Shown in pieces: positions 24,850 through 36,832 of a stretch of 64,000 bases of DNA. Source of the stretch: Tyto alba (Eukaryota > Chordata > Aves > Strigiformes > Tytonidae); NCBI RefSeq assembly GCF_018691265.1, contig NW_024881321.1, forward strand, positions 19,114,198-19,178,197, given 5' to 3'. Both the position numbers and the translations under genes were made by a program. The stretch's first letter is position 1; each line of letters starts with the position of its first letter. The notes under the pieces are model-generated. The model ran no database searches and was not told the DNA's origin. It was given only the letters and a program-made list of their open reading frames with translations.

Positions 24850-25258
24850 ACTAAGGCCAAACTCCTCTTCACCCTGGAGAATCACGGAGTTATTCACAAT
24901 CATTATTCCAAGTTATGTAGCTCTGAACAAACATTAAAATCCAATTCTTTCATCAGCTGTGGAACAGCAGCAGCTACAACTGACACAAGAGCAGAAGGAA
25001 CTGTTGCAGATTCCCAGGATAGAGAATGAAATTAAGGAAACAGTATTTGTGTTGGAAAGCGGGAAAGCTTACGCCCCCAATGGATTTGCTGTAGAATTTT
25101 TAAATACATTTGAAAGTGAAATCATATCAAGCTTACAGGACTATGTCACCAAGCTTTTGAGAGAGGATCGCTCCCGGACTCCCATAGGGAAGCAACCGTC
25201 TTTCTGCTTCTCAAACTGGATTATGATCCTCTGGAGGGGATATCCTTTCGATAATTAA
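24850..25258 (+). mobile_element. Fossil L1-clade LINE reverse-transcriptase fragment
   Basis: Conceptual translation shows three blocks in successive frames matching the start of the L1-type reverse-transcriptase domain. The first, about 24890-24940, reads HNHYSKLCSSEQ, like the YxxLYxSE stretch. The second, about 24945-25160, reads LTQEQKELLQ, then LESGKAYAPNGFAVEFLNTF, where living L1 elements have KxPGPDGFxxEF. The third, about 25165-25255, reads LPDSHREATVFLLLKL, then DPLEGISFR, corresponding to the LPxSxxEAxIxLIxK and YRPISLL segments. Two frame changes and a stop codon show it is dead. The catalytic FADD box and the rest of the protein are missing. Birds are dominated by CR1 and lack active L1, so this is an old relic. 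Confidence 0.6.
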
Positions 25259-25599
25259 GGTTACAATCACAGTTCCATTTTACGGCTGATTTTGATCTTC
25301 CATATGAAACTTCCATATGACTGCTCAATAAAGTCACACAATGTAACCAGACAATCTGCTCCAATCTTACATAAATATACATAATAACTCATATTTCTAG
25401 CCACAATTACAAAATCATGTATATGCACAATTTTTTTCTGCCACAAATGGATAATACAAATTTCTCTTAAACTACTTAAATGCACTATTCTCAAGAAACA
25501 ACTATTTTATATTGCCAGATACTATCCCGCAAGTAGGAATAAGGACATTTTTGGTTTTTTATAAAATGCTTACCTTTTAAAAAATATCCTCTCCAACTG
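25259..25599. other. Unique DNA, no gene seen
   Basis: AT-rich. No continuation of the LINE fragment recognised. Confidence 0.5.
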
Positions 25600-25752
25600 A
25601 AAAAAAAAAACAAAAAACAAAAAACAAACAAACAAACAAAAACCCAACCAACGAACCAGCCAAACAAACAAAACCAACCAACCAACCAAACAAACAAAAC
25701 AAAACAAAAAAAAACAAAAACCAAAACCAAACCAAAACAACAACAAAACCCA
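25600..25752 (+). repeat. A-rich (CAAA)n/(CCAA)n tract
   Basis: About 150 bp of A runs with AAAC, ACCAACCA and AACAAAC units, similar in texture to the tract at 20238-20392. Valine/phenylalanine/tryptophan-rich open frames on the minus strand are artefacts of it. Confidence 0.9.
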
Positions 25753-28700
25753 GAGAAAACGTATTTAACCAGACTGTTTCCCCACTAGCTTGAGTAATGG
25801 AAAATAGAAAGACAGAATTTAGACTCTGTATTAACTTGAGCAAAATGAGCAGTGAGCAGAACTGTTACAATATCCAGTAATTCTTCTTAGACATTTCAAA
25901 AAACAAGCAGAACAATATGCTCCCTTATCTTGTCTCAAAACTATTGTCTCTTGATAAAAAAAACACGAGCTTTAACAGTTTCTTTCTAGTAATTATGGAC
26001 TGTACTTCAGGCTGACAAACTTCATATACAGTCCCATCTTCACACAAGTCAATGGATCTGCCTCTTATTGTTGGTATCTATAGGAAAAGCGTACAGGACT
26101 TCACACCTTTCTCTCAGTGCTAGGAATTTACTAGTGCCATAGAAACACATGAGTGAAAAGGAAGGATTTTTGAGAATTGATCGAAGACTATCCTGCTGGC
26201 ACATGCCATAATGTCCTCAAGCATTTTGAAGCAGGCCAGAGAGTATCTCCTATTTGTCCACTTATTAACAGCCCTCTTCTCCCTGAGGCCCTTGGAGGCA
26301 ACCTCTATTAATTGTGGAATGATTTTGACATGATGACTCTCAAGGATATTTGTAATGAAAGAATATTTAGGCCCTTTGAGAGATTAGCAAAATATAAACC
26401 ATAGACCAAAACAACACGTTTATAGATATTTACAAATAAGACATTATCTGTGGGAGATAAATTGAAGAAATTTTGTACCCCCTGAGTTCATTCCCTTTGA
26501 ATACTAGCTTTTAATTATGGATAAAGATCATGAAAAGAATCTGCACTTGATATCCTTTTAAGGCTGAATAAATTCAAGGGAGATAAAAGTTAAGATCAAG
26601 TGCAAAAATGATCTGGATCAAGAATTCTCTGATGAAGAATGGATTGAGATATGTAATCAAACAAAAACAATCTCCATTAGTGTAAGACACCAAATGTTTA
26701 TATTTAATGTTATTCATAGAATATGTATGACTACAGAAAGTATGCGCAAAGTAAATAGTGACAGTGATGATATATGTATAAAATGTAATTTTGAAAAGCA
26801 GTCTCAGCATGTGTGATAGGACTCAAAGCATTGAGCAGCTCCGGCACAAGGTTGCAGAATTTGTCAGCACTATTCTACAAATTTATAAGTTCCTTACATT
26901 AGCTTGCCTCATCATGTATCTGACCCCTTTTTAGACAAAAGCAAAATCACTTTTGTGGACACTGTGTTGGCTGCTGCTAGGGCATCTCCTATGAAGTGTA
27001 TACCAAACATCATTGTCTCAGTCTTGGGTGGGGCGGGGGGAAGGATAGTCAAAGGTGGCAGAAACATTTCACCTGGAAAAAAATAACTGAAGAAGCTACG
27101 AGGCCTCCTAAATTATATTGATAAAACATGAAATGTTAGAATAATTAGACTGGAATTAAAACAGAGAAACTGATCTATAGCCTACATTATTTTCCATGCC
27201 TGTAATAAGAAAGGAAAAATACCTGTCAAATAAAATCAACCCATACATGTTTTAAGTTAGCTTTGTTGTGAAAATACTTTTTAGATCCAGCGCTATAGTT
27301 TTTTCTATATACTAAACTCCATCTTCTGTATTTGCACCTAAAAAAAGTCTTGGTCTTCATTGTTCCAGACATGCAGAAATAATGACAAGATGTGAGGGAT
27401 GTGGTTTAATTTGTCTGTGACTTTATTAACTGAACTCACTTGGGAATTATTCAGCAATAACATACTCAGTGCAGGTCATCATTTCTTCTTCACTTGTTTC
27501 CACATATTTGGGAAGAGCTGTCACTCATAGCTGGGACCCCACTGCCCTCCCCTTCAAGGAAGGTTAAGAGGCTGCAAAGAGGGTGCTGCCTATTTGCTGC
27601 AAGAGCCTCTTTTCTTTTGCCTCTTTAGCAAGCAGCTGCTCTTTGATTTGCTTCTAACTCTGGTTTATCAAGGAAGCAGATGCCCTGGGGAGCAAACACA
27701 GGCACTAGTCACCTGCCACCAGGAAGCACCAGTAATTAGCTGGGCTGCCCTGTCCAGGTTCCCAGATAGCTAATCATTCTCACATCAGCCAGAAATATAA
27801 GTGAGCAGGTGGAGCCCTCTCCCCTGGATGGTTTGTGTGTCCCATAGATCACTGTTTGTTTTTAGCAGTGCATAAGTGCCATCTCCATCCCTGAACACAT
27901 CTAGCTTTTTCGCAACTCATGAGTCTTTGGGTCTTGCTCATCTGTTCAGACCTCTTGGTCTGACAGCACTTCTCTCCTGTCACTCGTACAAACATCCTCA
28001 CTCACAGCACTACCTTTCAACTTCTTTCTCCCTTTCCCCATCCCTTCTTATACAAAGTGCACTGGAAATAGCTTCTGGCATACAAACCTCCTTTCAGGGG
28101 AATCCTATTGAACTGGTTAATGGATTATCCAACATTCAAGACCCACCTCCCATCACTTAATTTGTCTTTAATAATAAATAAGTTCTAGCAAGGAATGAGG
28201 AGTCTGCTGTATCCCCAGCTGTCTTAGTCAATGCTTGAAATCTTGCCAGTTTATTAAGAATGAGCAGATACCTGCTCTGTCTCTAAACTGCACAAGATAG
28301 TTGAAGGATGGAAGTGAAGAAAGAGCAAGGGCTCCATATCTCTTCCATTGGCAGCTCTCCCAACTGGCAGGTGAGTTGTACACATTAGGTTGTATATGTT
28401 CTTAAATCTACCTTTCCTGGAAATAAAAATAGGCTAAAGTATCTACCAGAAAGGCCGGCATTAACAAAAGAATAGCTCCCAGGTCACTTTTACCAAATAT
28501 CTCATAGAGAAAGGGTTAACAGCACCCCTTAAAACACCAGGTCATGGATCTGTAGCACGGACTCTTGATGGAAAATTTTTTACCTCTGCTGCATGCACAC
28601 GAGTGCCTCAGTTTACCCAGTGCTGCCTGAGGCCTTAGCCACGGCTGCACTGGCATCCCAGTTCTTTCAGTTTTAGTGCTCAGCTTTGACAGAGAACTTA

Positions 28701-30269
28701 GCTGAAACGTTTTCTTTTCCCAGGGCTAAATTCATATGTCTAATTATAGAAGTTTGTTACCATTTGAGATGTTCTGTGTCATTCTGCTGCTCCAGAAAGG
28801 CAAAGGACTTCTGTGTCACATCTGTGAACTCTAAGAGAATTTACCCAATACCATGGAGTGTCTTAAATGTACTAGATAACTCTTTAGGCAGCTGAATCAA
28901 GGTTCTGCTGTCAGCAAGCCCCTAATCTTTAACAATTCCATTATCTTCTACTCTGTTGTCTGGACCATCACTGTTGTTTTGTACAACTGTGTCTTATTTT
29001 CTCCAAGAGTGGATATCTCTTTATCAAGATTTGGATAAGTTTCTTTGCACTTCTCTGGTAATATTACTTGAAAAAAAACATAGTTTACCTGATCCCTAGT
29101 TCACACAAAGGCAAGATGTCACCTATGGGGATGTACATCTTGCCATATGATCATTCCATTGTAAGAAAAGGTCTCTCAGTGGTCTCTGTTCCAGCTCTCT
29201 TTTTCTTTTTTTTTTTTTTTTTTTTCCAAACAGGGTTCTAGACACTGAAGCTGTAACATTTTACTATCCAAGCTTTTGCTACTTTCACCCCAGTTTATTG
29301 TTTCATCACCTCCTCAGCTGCCATGGGGCTACTCCACATAAACTGGTTAATCCCAGGATGGAGACTATGAGGGCTGGTACATTTCTACCGTTTCCAACCC
29401 ACACAGGGAAGAGCTACAAAGAACCCCATTAACTTCTGCATTTAAGCTTCCTTTTGTCTGTGTGTGTGGAAATTTTTTTCTTCATCTGCTCCAGGCCTGC
29501 TATTGTTCCTGCAAGGAATTTCATGCACACAGAGTCTGGCTCCAAACACAGCAAACAAAGAAAAATGCTCAACTGAAGTATCACCCATGCTGCTTCTGTT
29601 CCTACTTGCCCACCTCCAAGGAAGGTTTCCACTTAATTTCTCCACTGAGTCTTATTGCTATTGGGCCACAGCCACCAACTCCCTCACTGCAAACCCACAG
29701 GGGGTTTCAACCAGCTCCCAAACTTATCTTGCAGGGGACCCTGAAGCCTGATGCAAGAAGCATTTGCACCCATATGCAGTTAGCAAGTTCCTCTGCTGCC
29801 TCCTTGTAGTCGCTATATTTGCTTTCTCCCGGGTGCTCTGAGCACACCATTTGTTTACCCTCTTCTCCTCCTCCCTTCCTCTGTTCCTCAGCAAGACCTC
29901 AGCTCAGGCAATATATCCCTTTCTTACCATTTTTTTCAGACAAACCCTCTCCCTCCCCAACACTTTTTCTCCCACTGAACCTGACTGGAGATTGGCCACT
30001 TATCCAAACCAACAGGGAATCTGAAAGCCAAGAGCAAAGCCTAATGAAGCTTGGAGAGAACAACCATGTTGTGCCTAATTGCATTCAGGATTTTTCAAGC
30101 ATTTTCCCTCAATAACTCACACTGCCACAGCAAATTCATTGGAGGTATGCTCTGCTGACTGATGTACCAGTTACAGCTTACATGTAGGTTTCCATCTAGT
30201 GCTGCCTTCTGACCTGGATGTTTGTGATAGAGAGCAGGGACGTATGTTGGCTTAACAACAGGCAGTTTC
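25753..30269. other. Long unique stretch, no gene seen
   Basis: No recognised transposon or RNA gene in about 4.5 kb. The interval 27500-27850 is GC-richer, and 29440-29980 is cytosine-rich with several overlapping open frames on both strands up to 115 codons. None resembles a known protein, and codon texture does not favour any one of them. A T tract occurs at 29206-29225. Confidence 0.5.
29206..29225. repeat. T(20) homopolymer
   Basis: Twenty T, preceded by CTTTTTC. Followed by CCAAACAG, which mimics a splice acceptor but has no supporting exon. Confidence 0.9.
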
Positions 30270-30335
30270 AAAGCTCATTGAAATGGGAAACTTTCTACTG
30301 ATGTCTGTGGAGTTTGGATGAAGTCCCAGAGCAGA
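30270..30335. repeat. Possible decayed palindromic repeat
   Basis: CTCATTGAAATGGGAAAC followed by CTGATGTCTGTGGAGTTTGG and ATGAAGTCCC resembles the arms of the old amniote palindromes (CATTGAAGTCAATGGG and TGGATCAGGCCC types). Highly diverged. Confidence 0.3.
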
Positions 30336-30889
30336 CATTTACAATTGACATAGCTTTGCTCACAATTTACTCTACTCCTTAGAAGGGGTTTGAGATCTTC
30401 GTTTCCCTGGAAGATGGTAGGGGAAGGTGGTTTGCTTCCTCCTCTGAGATCTTTAGGTCTGTTTAACTTAGAGATTGGCTAGAAATCTACCAGTACAGGA
30501 ATATGACTAAAATGCTACACTCGTCTATCAAAAATACCAGAGAGCTCTGAAGAAATGCTTGGGGGTTGCCAATATCTATTTATGTTGGAGATGCCCATGG
30601 CATTCATAACGTACAGTAAATAAGAGCAACCATTCCAAAACACTATAATAAAATGTTCACAACTTAAAAATAAATACTGCACAAAGTGATCTGCTGCATT
30701 ACTACTCCCATGCAAAGATATTAATAATTAGTACCATAATCAAAAAGTCTTTATTAAATATATAAAGTCTTTTAATAAAATGACCCTCCAAATACAAAAT
30801 GTTTGTGTTGATCTACTTGAATTATTTTGCTGGGAAATAAAAATGTTGAGAACTCATTTCCAGAGGATAATAAATAGGAGGCAGCTACC

Positions 30890-30923
<34 letters not shown>

Positions 30924-31129
30924 AATGCTTAATTCCTGGTACCTAAGTTAAACAGATGAGGCTGTCAGCAGCTGCTCCCCACCAAAACATTTCACGGTTA
31001 CATGATAAAATGTAGGTGATAACATTGCAGTGCTGTAAAACAAGGTTGTAGAAACGTGGGCATGTACTGATGACAAATTTGCCTTTAAATCTTCTTTGCT
31101 AATATTTATAGGCATGAAATCTTAAAGCA
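30336..31129. other. Unique DNA with a T tract, no gene seen
   Basis: Contains T(27) at 30893-30919. AT-rich, nothing else recognised. Confidence 0.5.
30893..30919. repeat. T(27) homopolymer
   Basis: An uninterrupted run of T following CTACCTTC. No retroposon body identified. Confidence 0.9.
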
Positions 31130-31390
31130 CCTTTAATGTGCCTATAATCCTGCCCATTTGACAGCTTTTACATAATTTTCTAGGGAAAGGTGACCCGATC
31201 ATCCCAGGCTGTTGACAGTGCAGCTGAAATGGCCCTCCAATAAATGAAGCAGGATTATCCAGACACTATGGCAAACAACAGCTCATAATATGCATCAAGA
31301 AATTTCCATAGAACATCGGATCTTTGTCTTCAATGACACATGGATCATGACGGGATTTCAAGAACACATTTCCCTAGACACTTGATAAGT
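31130..31390. promoter_or_regulatory. Candidate conserved non-coding element
   Basis: Repeat-free sequence of even complexity without an open frame, containing TTTGACAGCTTTTAC, GGCTGTTGACAGTGCAGCTG and AATAAATGAAGCAGGATTA. The TGACAG motifs are the core of TALE homeodomain (MEIS/PBX-type) sites. Conservation is not demonstrable here. Confidence 0.2.
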
Positions 31391-32783
31391 TTTAACGTAA
31401 AAGTATAGCATAAAAGGCTCCCTTCAGATAGGTTCTGTTTTCCATATTAGAAAGAAATTTCTTTCAATCTAGAAAACTAGAGGCATAGATTTAAACTGAA
31501 TTATCATGTTTGCTTATACTGCTTAGTGTAGCTGTATTCCCTGACACTTTGAATGCATTTATGAGTTTATTCAGTTAAAATTATAAAACATTACAAGAAA
31601 TTTTTTTTTTTTTGCTGTGGTAGAAGTCACTATTGACAATAAACAATTCTTGATGAAGGCTATAATAAAACAATGCAGAAGTTTTGCAGAATCTCTTCTG
31701 CTTCTCTATAAAAACACCTTACACAAAATGCTAGCTATATGCCTCCTAGGTTTACATGATAATGTCAAGAAAAGGTTTTGATGCCCGCTGCCAATTCATA
31801 TCAAAGGTATCATGTGCTATAAATTTAGGCTATATTGGGGTAATTATCAGTGACACAGCCAGATTGTATTAATACTTCTGCTCCTCTTGCTTAGCCTAGG
31901 TACTTAACAATCTGAATGCCACAAAATATCAATACTGATGCTTTATGGCATCATGCCAGAGCAGCCTGAGGACAAGCGAGGTAGAATTGGTTGACAGTTT
32001 TTGTTCGAGTGTGGAGTTTGTTTGGTTTCATAAGACATTTATGAGGTCAATTGGATGTCATTTAAAATATCTGGAAAGAAACATATTTAAACTACATACC
32101 ATGTCCCACTAGGAACACTGAACTCTGTGAACAAATACTAAAAAGACATTGTGAGTGTCGCATAGAAAAGAAAGAAAAAGACTGGGCTGCGGGTGACAAG
32201 AAAGGGATCCTCCCCAGAGTAATAACTGTCCCTTTCACACTCTTGAAAAAGAAATCAGGCAAAAAGAAAAACAAAACCACATGCATACAGACAAGAGCTT
32301 TGAAACCAGCAAACATTAATTTTCACTTAAAATAAGATTTGTACTGATGATATAGATGCTTACCCAAGACATAACAGGTAACTAAGACAATGAAGCACCT
32401 CGGAAAAAGTCTCAGTATCTGTTTTTTTCCAGGATGTTCTTTGACATGGGAATAGCAATGATCAGTGAATAAATGGAAAAAATAAAACAATAAAATATTC
32501 CTGTACTGAGAAATGGCATCATTAGACCACTAGTTAGTAGATCAGAATGTTCTGTCATTAAGTTGATACTTGTCCTCATGGAAAAGTATTTTATTCTTCT
32601 GTGTCTCAGTTTCTTCATCTGTTAAAAATTAAGGTGAGTGATATTTAAGTCCACTGTGAGTTCTCTGAGAATTTAGGGTTCATAAGAGGTTAGATGAGAC
32701 AAATAATGTCATAATATATAATATATTATTAACATTTACTGTTATAAAAAGACAGAAGTCAAATTCTAGTGCTGATTTTTAAA
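31391..32783. other. Unique DNA, no gene seen
   Basis: A T run lies at 31599-31613, and an AT-only stretch around 32710-32735. No exon or transposon recognised. Confidence 0.5.
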
Positions 32784-32990
32784 AGATCATAGAATCATAG
32801 GATGGTTTGGGTTGGAAGGGACCTTTAAAGATCATCTAGTTCACCCGCCCTGCCATGGACAGGGACGTCTTTCACTAGATCAGGTTGCTCAAAGCCCCAT
32901 ACAACCTGACCTTGAACGCTTCCAAAGATGGGGCATCCACAACTTCTTTGGACAACCTGTTCCAGTGTGTTACAACTCTTATAAAAGATA
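32784..32990 (-). mobile_element. CR1 LINE, truncated 3' end
   Basis: On the plus strand this reads GATCATAGAATCATAGGATG, GGTTTGGGTTGGAAGGGACC, AAGATCATCTAGTTC and TGCTCAAAGCCCCATACAAC. That is the reverse complement of the 3' end of chicken-type CR1 with its ATTCTATG-type tail repeats. The element therefore lies on the minus strand with its 3' end at the left. It is 5'-truncated at roughly 200 bp, as is typical of CR1, so it contains only 3' untranslated sequence. The short open frame across it is meaningless. Confidence 0.95.
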
Positions 32991-33720
32991 CTGAAGGTTT
33001 GGGTTTTTTTTTAAATTAAACATGTTTAAGAATTCACTACCTCACTTGGGTTGAACTCTTAAAATCAGCACCACATGGATCAAGAGAAAACAAAATCACC
33101 ACCTCTAAATTGCACATTTTCACAAATCATTTATATGAGATTTTCCATTTTCCTCCTGACAAAAGAGTCAATGCATTATGACTGATGAACTAATGGTCAC
33201 CTTACTTGGCTACTGTCTTTACTGTCATGCCTACTGGTGAATCTCAACCAATACTTATTTAATAATTCTTCCAATATGAATACTATGTTTTTCTGCAGTA
33301 CTTTATATAGTATAGATAACGCGCTACTCAGATTTCAGCAGACTACAAGTGACCACCTAAACAGTGTACCACCTGGCTGTGGCAATGACTACAATAAATT
33401 TGTTTATAACCTTGTAGCAGTATTCCTGGTTGTGGCATTCATCTGGGATGAAGTAAAATTAAGAGACTTGAAGTCAGGTGTTTAACATCAGTGTCCTAAC
33501 CTGTTATATATATAGTCTCCCTCTTGCCTAGTGATTATTTGCTCAAAGATCTTTGCCAGGAGAGATGACTCACTGAAATAAAATGCTTCTATAGGATATA
33601 GGTTTGTACCTCTGCTCTTCCTTATTTGAAGATTTGAAGAACAGACTTGAACACAGGTCTTTCTCTTCTCAGATGACTTCAAAAAGCAATAGGTTACAGA
33701 GTCTCTAGCACAGTTTAAAA

Positions 33721-33750
33721 AGAAAAAAAAAAATATATATATATATATAA
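33721..33750. repeat. A-rich and (AT)n microsatellite
   Basis: An A run followed by about nine AT dinucleotides. Confidence 0.9.
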
Positions 33751-35960
33751 TTTCAGAAAATCAGAATTATCCTGGAAATGAAAGGGCAAAGATTTTTACA
33801 TTTTCAAAAAATCACGTGATGAAAACTAATTTTCCTTACAGCTCTGTTTATCATTTCTACAGCAATGTATAAGGTATTCCAGTGCACAGATGCCAGGGGA
33901 ATATATCTCCTTAGCTGACCTAGCTGCTGGCAATTTTGGTACTAATTAAATGAGCTACAGTGACTTACCAACACAATGGTGATTCTATAAGATATGGTAA
34001 AATTTTTATACCAAAGACTTTGTTGAAGGTATGATATTCTCAAAATCACTATGAAAACTGAATTTTCATAATAAACCATTATTTCACAGCTTTTCTTATT
34101 GTTCACTCATGTACAGTAGTCACATTTAGAAAAAATAATGATGATTTATAATACACTCAGAAGCTCTGAGATTTTTTTGTAGACCAGTAATGTGATCTTT
34201 ATTTCTCCATGGGAGTGGATAGTGTTAAAAGAGCACCAGGAAGTCCCAAAACATACTGAAAAAAAATTATTATAGCGATCTTCAGATGCTGAGACATTAT
34301 CTAGGTTACTATCACATTTGTTCATAATTTGGAGAAAGAGTGTGTATGATCATTTCCATGAAGTCCATTGAAAAATGAAGACTTTCGTGATACAATTCTT
34401 GTCCATATTCATACGTCACAGAGCTCCTTATATATTGCCTTCAGTGTCTCTCACAACATAAAGCAGCATTAACATCATAAACTAAGGTGTATTTCAGAAC
34501 GTTGGCAAACATTTAACCTTTCATAAAAATTCCATGTTGCGCTCTTATATGTTCATTAGTATTAGACAACAGTCATCCATTTTGCAAAGCAGTCCGGAAA
34601 AGAGGGCCACCAGCTCATACTACTGTGTAATAAAATAGACTGTGAGGTTTTTGTTTGTTTTGCTTTTAATAAGGGGTGCAATGTTGAAAGCATTCAAGCA
34701 AGCAGATGGATCAGCAGTCTCACCTTTTGCACTGAGGTCGAGTGAAGCCAGTTGGAGAAACCATTGCCATTACATTTCAGGTACTTCATTCCCATAGTAG
34801 AGAAAGTAGTTTTGACACTACTTCAAGAGATCTGGAACTCAGACAAGACAAATCCAGAATTATTTGAGTGTTGAGGTGGTTAGAAGTAAAGACTCTCTAG
34901 TGTCAACAGAAGAAGGGGACTCTGAATTTGGAGCACAGGACAGTCTGTTCTGTGTTTGTATAGTCCTGGAAGAATGTGCCCCTGGATTGCATATATCTGG
35001 CCTAAATTTAGCATCTTTACAAGTTAGACCACCCATGTAAGCTCACCACTCAAGGCTTCTTCTACAGTCCACAAAAGGAAACAGACATCTCTGGAGAATA
35101 CTTCATGAAATCCATTTTTGATGCTTAAGCTATGGCAAGATGAATTCCACTCTGGACATCATGCCATGGTACAGGCTGCTTCTACCATGATAGTGCACAG
35201 TGACTAGCACAAGAGAGCTCTGTTCCCTGGCTACCTCTGTCAAGCAGAGATGCTGCTGCAGTGGGAATACTACTGTCCTGAAAGTGCTAAGATCAGACTC
35301 CAGTGTGCTGGTAGATTTTATAGCAGCAAGTCCTCTGAGCAATCGGGAGACAATAATTTTTGATTGTGTTAATAAAGGCACTTAATTCTCTGAAGCTGCC
35401 TAAGAAATGTTGGTAGGACAGAATGGAATTTACCAAGACTCCAAGACTAACATCCCTAATCTTGAAAAAAGAGATGATATCGCATATTTATTTAATAGCC
35501 TTTTCATCACTATAGTGATAATACTGTGAAACAAAAAGGCTAGAGAAGACGTCACAGTGCAAAAATAATTATAATTACGAATTGAGGGGTAGTAAATAAA
35601 TCATCTTCTATATTGCTTTCTTCTTTTCTCTTTCATTTTGGGTGTATTTTCACACACTAGTTCCAGGATTCATTTGCATTCCAAGTGTTCTTATTAAAGC
35701 AGCACCATTTATTCTACAATATATACAAGACTTTCTATTTTTAAAATTCTATTTCAAGGCATGAGCTTGGCATACAAAGTCAAATCCCAGGAGTGAGTCC
35801 TTTCTTTTCCCTTTAAAAAATAATCGAAAAAAAAAAAATCCATCTGAACAGTTTTAGGTTACATGAGGAGAAAAACAGAAGATGGGACTTTCATCCACTT
35901 CCTCCCATTTTCTTCCCCATACTGTAATACAACATCTGCATAAATGAAAATGAAAAAAAG

Positions 35961-35994
35961 AAAAAAGAGGAAAGCTGAAAGCTTCCTCTTTTTT
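35961..35994. repeat. Short inverted repeat (hairpin)
   Basis: AAAAAAGAGGAAAGCT (35961-35976) pairs with AGCTTCCTCTTTTTT (35980-35994) across a 3-base loop. There is a single bulged A. The stem is about 15 bp. It may be chance in purine/pyrimidine-rich DNA. Confidence 0.8.
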
Positions 35995-36296
35995 CCTACA
36001 GTTTTAGACATTTTAAGTATATATAATACATATATGTATATATCAATGAACATAAGAAAATTCAGTATATCCAACATAATAAGTACTTTCACTGTGTAAG
36101 CATCATGCACATATCTAACACAGCACTGACCTGATATATCATAATGGTGCCAGTTAAACTGTGGTGTTCTGTTTGATGAAAGTTCTGTATGCTGGAAAAA
36201 AAATTTATCCATTAATGTTCATAAGGGTTGCTCTTTGTAGCACTAAGGCATATAACAACATAAATACACTTCTACCAAATAGGAACTGAATTTAGG

Positions 36297-36314
36297 AAAA
36301 AAAAAAAAAAAAAG
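36297..36314 (+). repeat. A(18) homopolymer
   Basis: An uninterrupted A run between TTTAGG and GCACATT. Confidence 0.9.
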
Positions 36315-36796
36315 CACATTCAGATTTGCTTGTTAGAATATGACTCTACTGCAAGTGAAATTCCACCTGGAGTTAAAAACTTATGTTATTCTCAAGTATT
36401 TAAGTGAGTTTTAACCTTTTTTATAGTATGGGGTAATTTTATTACAAATATATTACATTAATTTCCTTGGAATATATAAATGTAATCAGGCATATAATCT
36501 CCCACACAATCAGCAAAAGAGGAACAGGCAGGCAAAAGTTGTCACTATTTGTGCTATGAGAATTAAGAAAGAATCCTAGAGTGCCCATACAGAGTCACCT
36601 GTCCCTGATAGCTGGTACCACTATTCCACCTTTATAGACAGATAAATCCATGTGCAAGAGCTAACTGCACTAGCAACTGCAGAACAAGAATATATTTAGG
36701 TGTTCGTTGGGCCCACTTTACCAGAATATCCAAGTATTTCATAAATAAGAAGAAACACATTTCCTACAAAACTGTAAAACTGGAAAGTATTTTCTG

Positions 36797-36798
<2 letters not shown>

Positions 36799-36828
<30 letters not shown>
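36799..36828. repeat. T(30) homopolymer
   Basis: An uninterrupted T run following TTTCTGTC. No retroposon body identified on either side. Confidence 0.9.

Positions 36829-36832
<4 letters not shown>

Noticed and set aside
27700..27850. Segment with AATATAAGTGAGCAG resembling an LTR TATA region
   Set aside because: No TG..CA termini or known LTR hallmarks could be found around it.
29206..29235. T tract followed by CCAAACAG resembling a splice acceptor
   Set aside because: No open exon or donor follows. Homopolymer T next to AG is common by chance.
29429..30115. Cluster of open frames up to 115 codons on both strands
   Set aside because: No domain, no splice context, no repeat match. Several frames overlap without one being favoured, as expected for cytosine-rich, stop-poor DNA.
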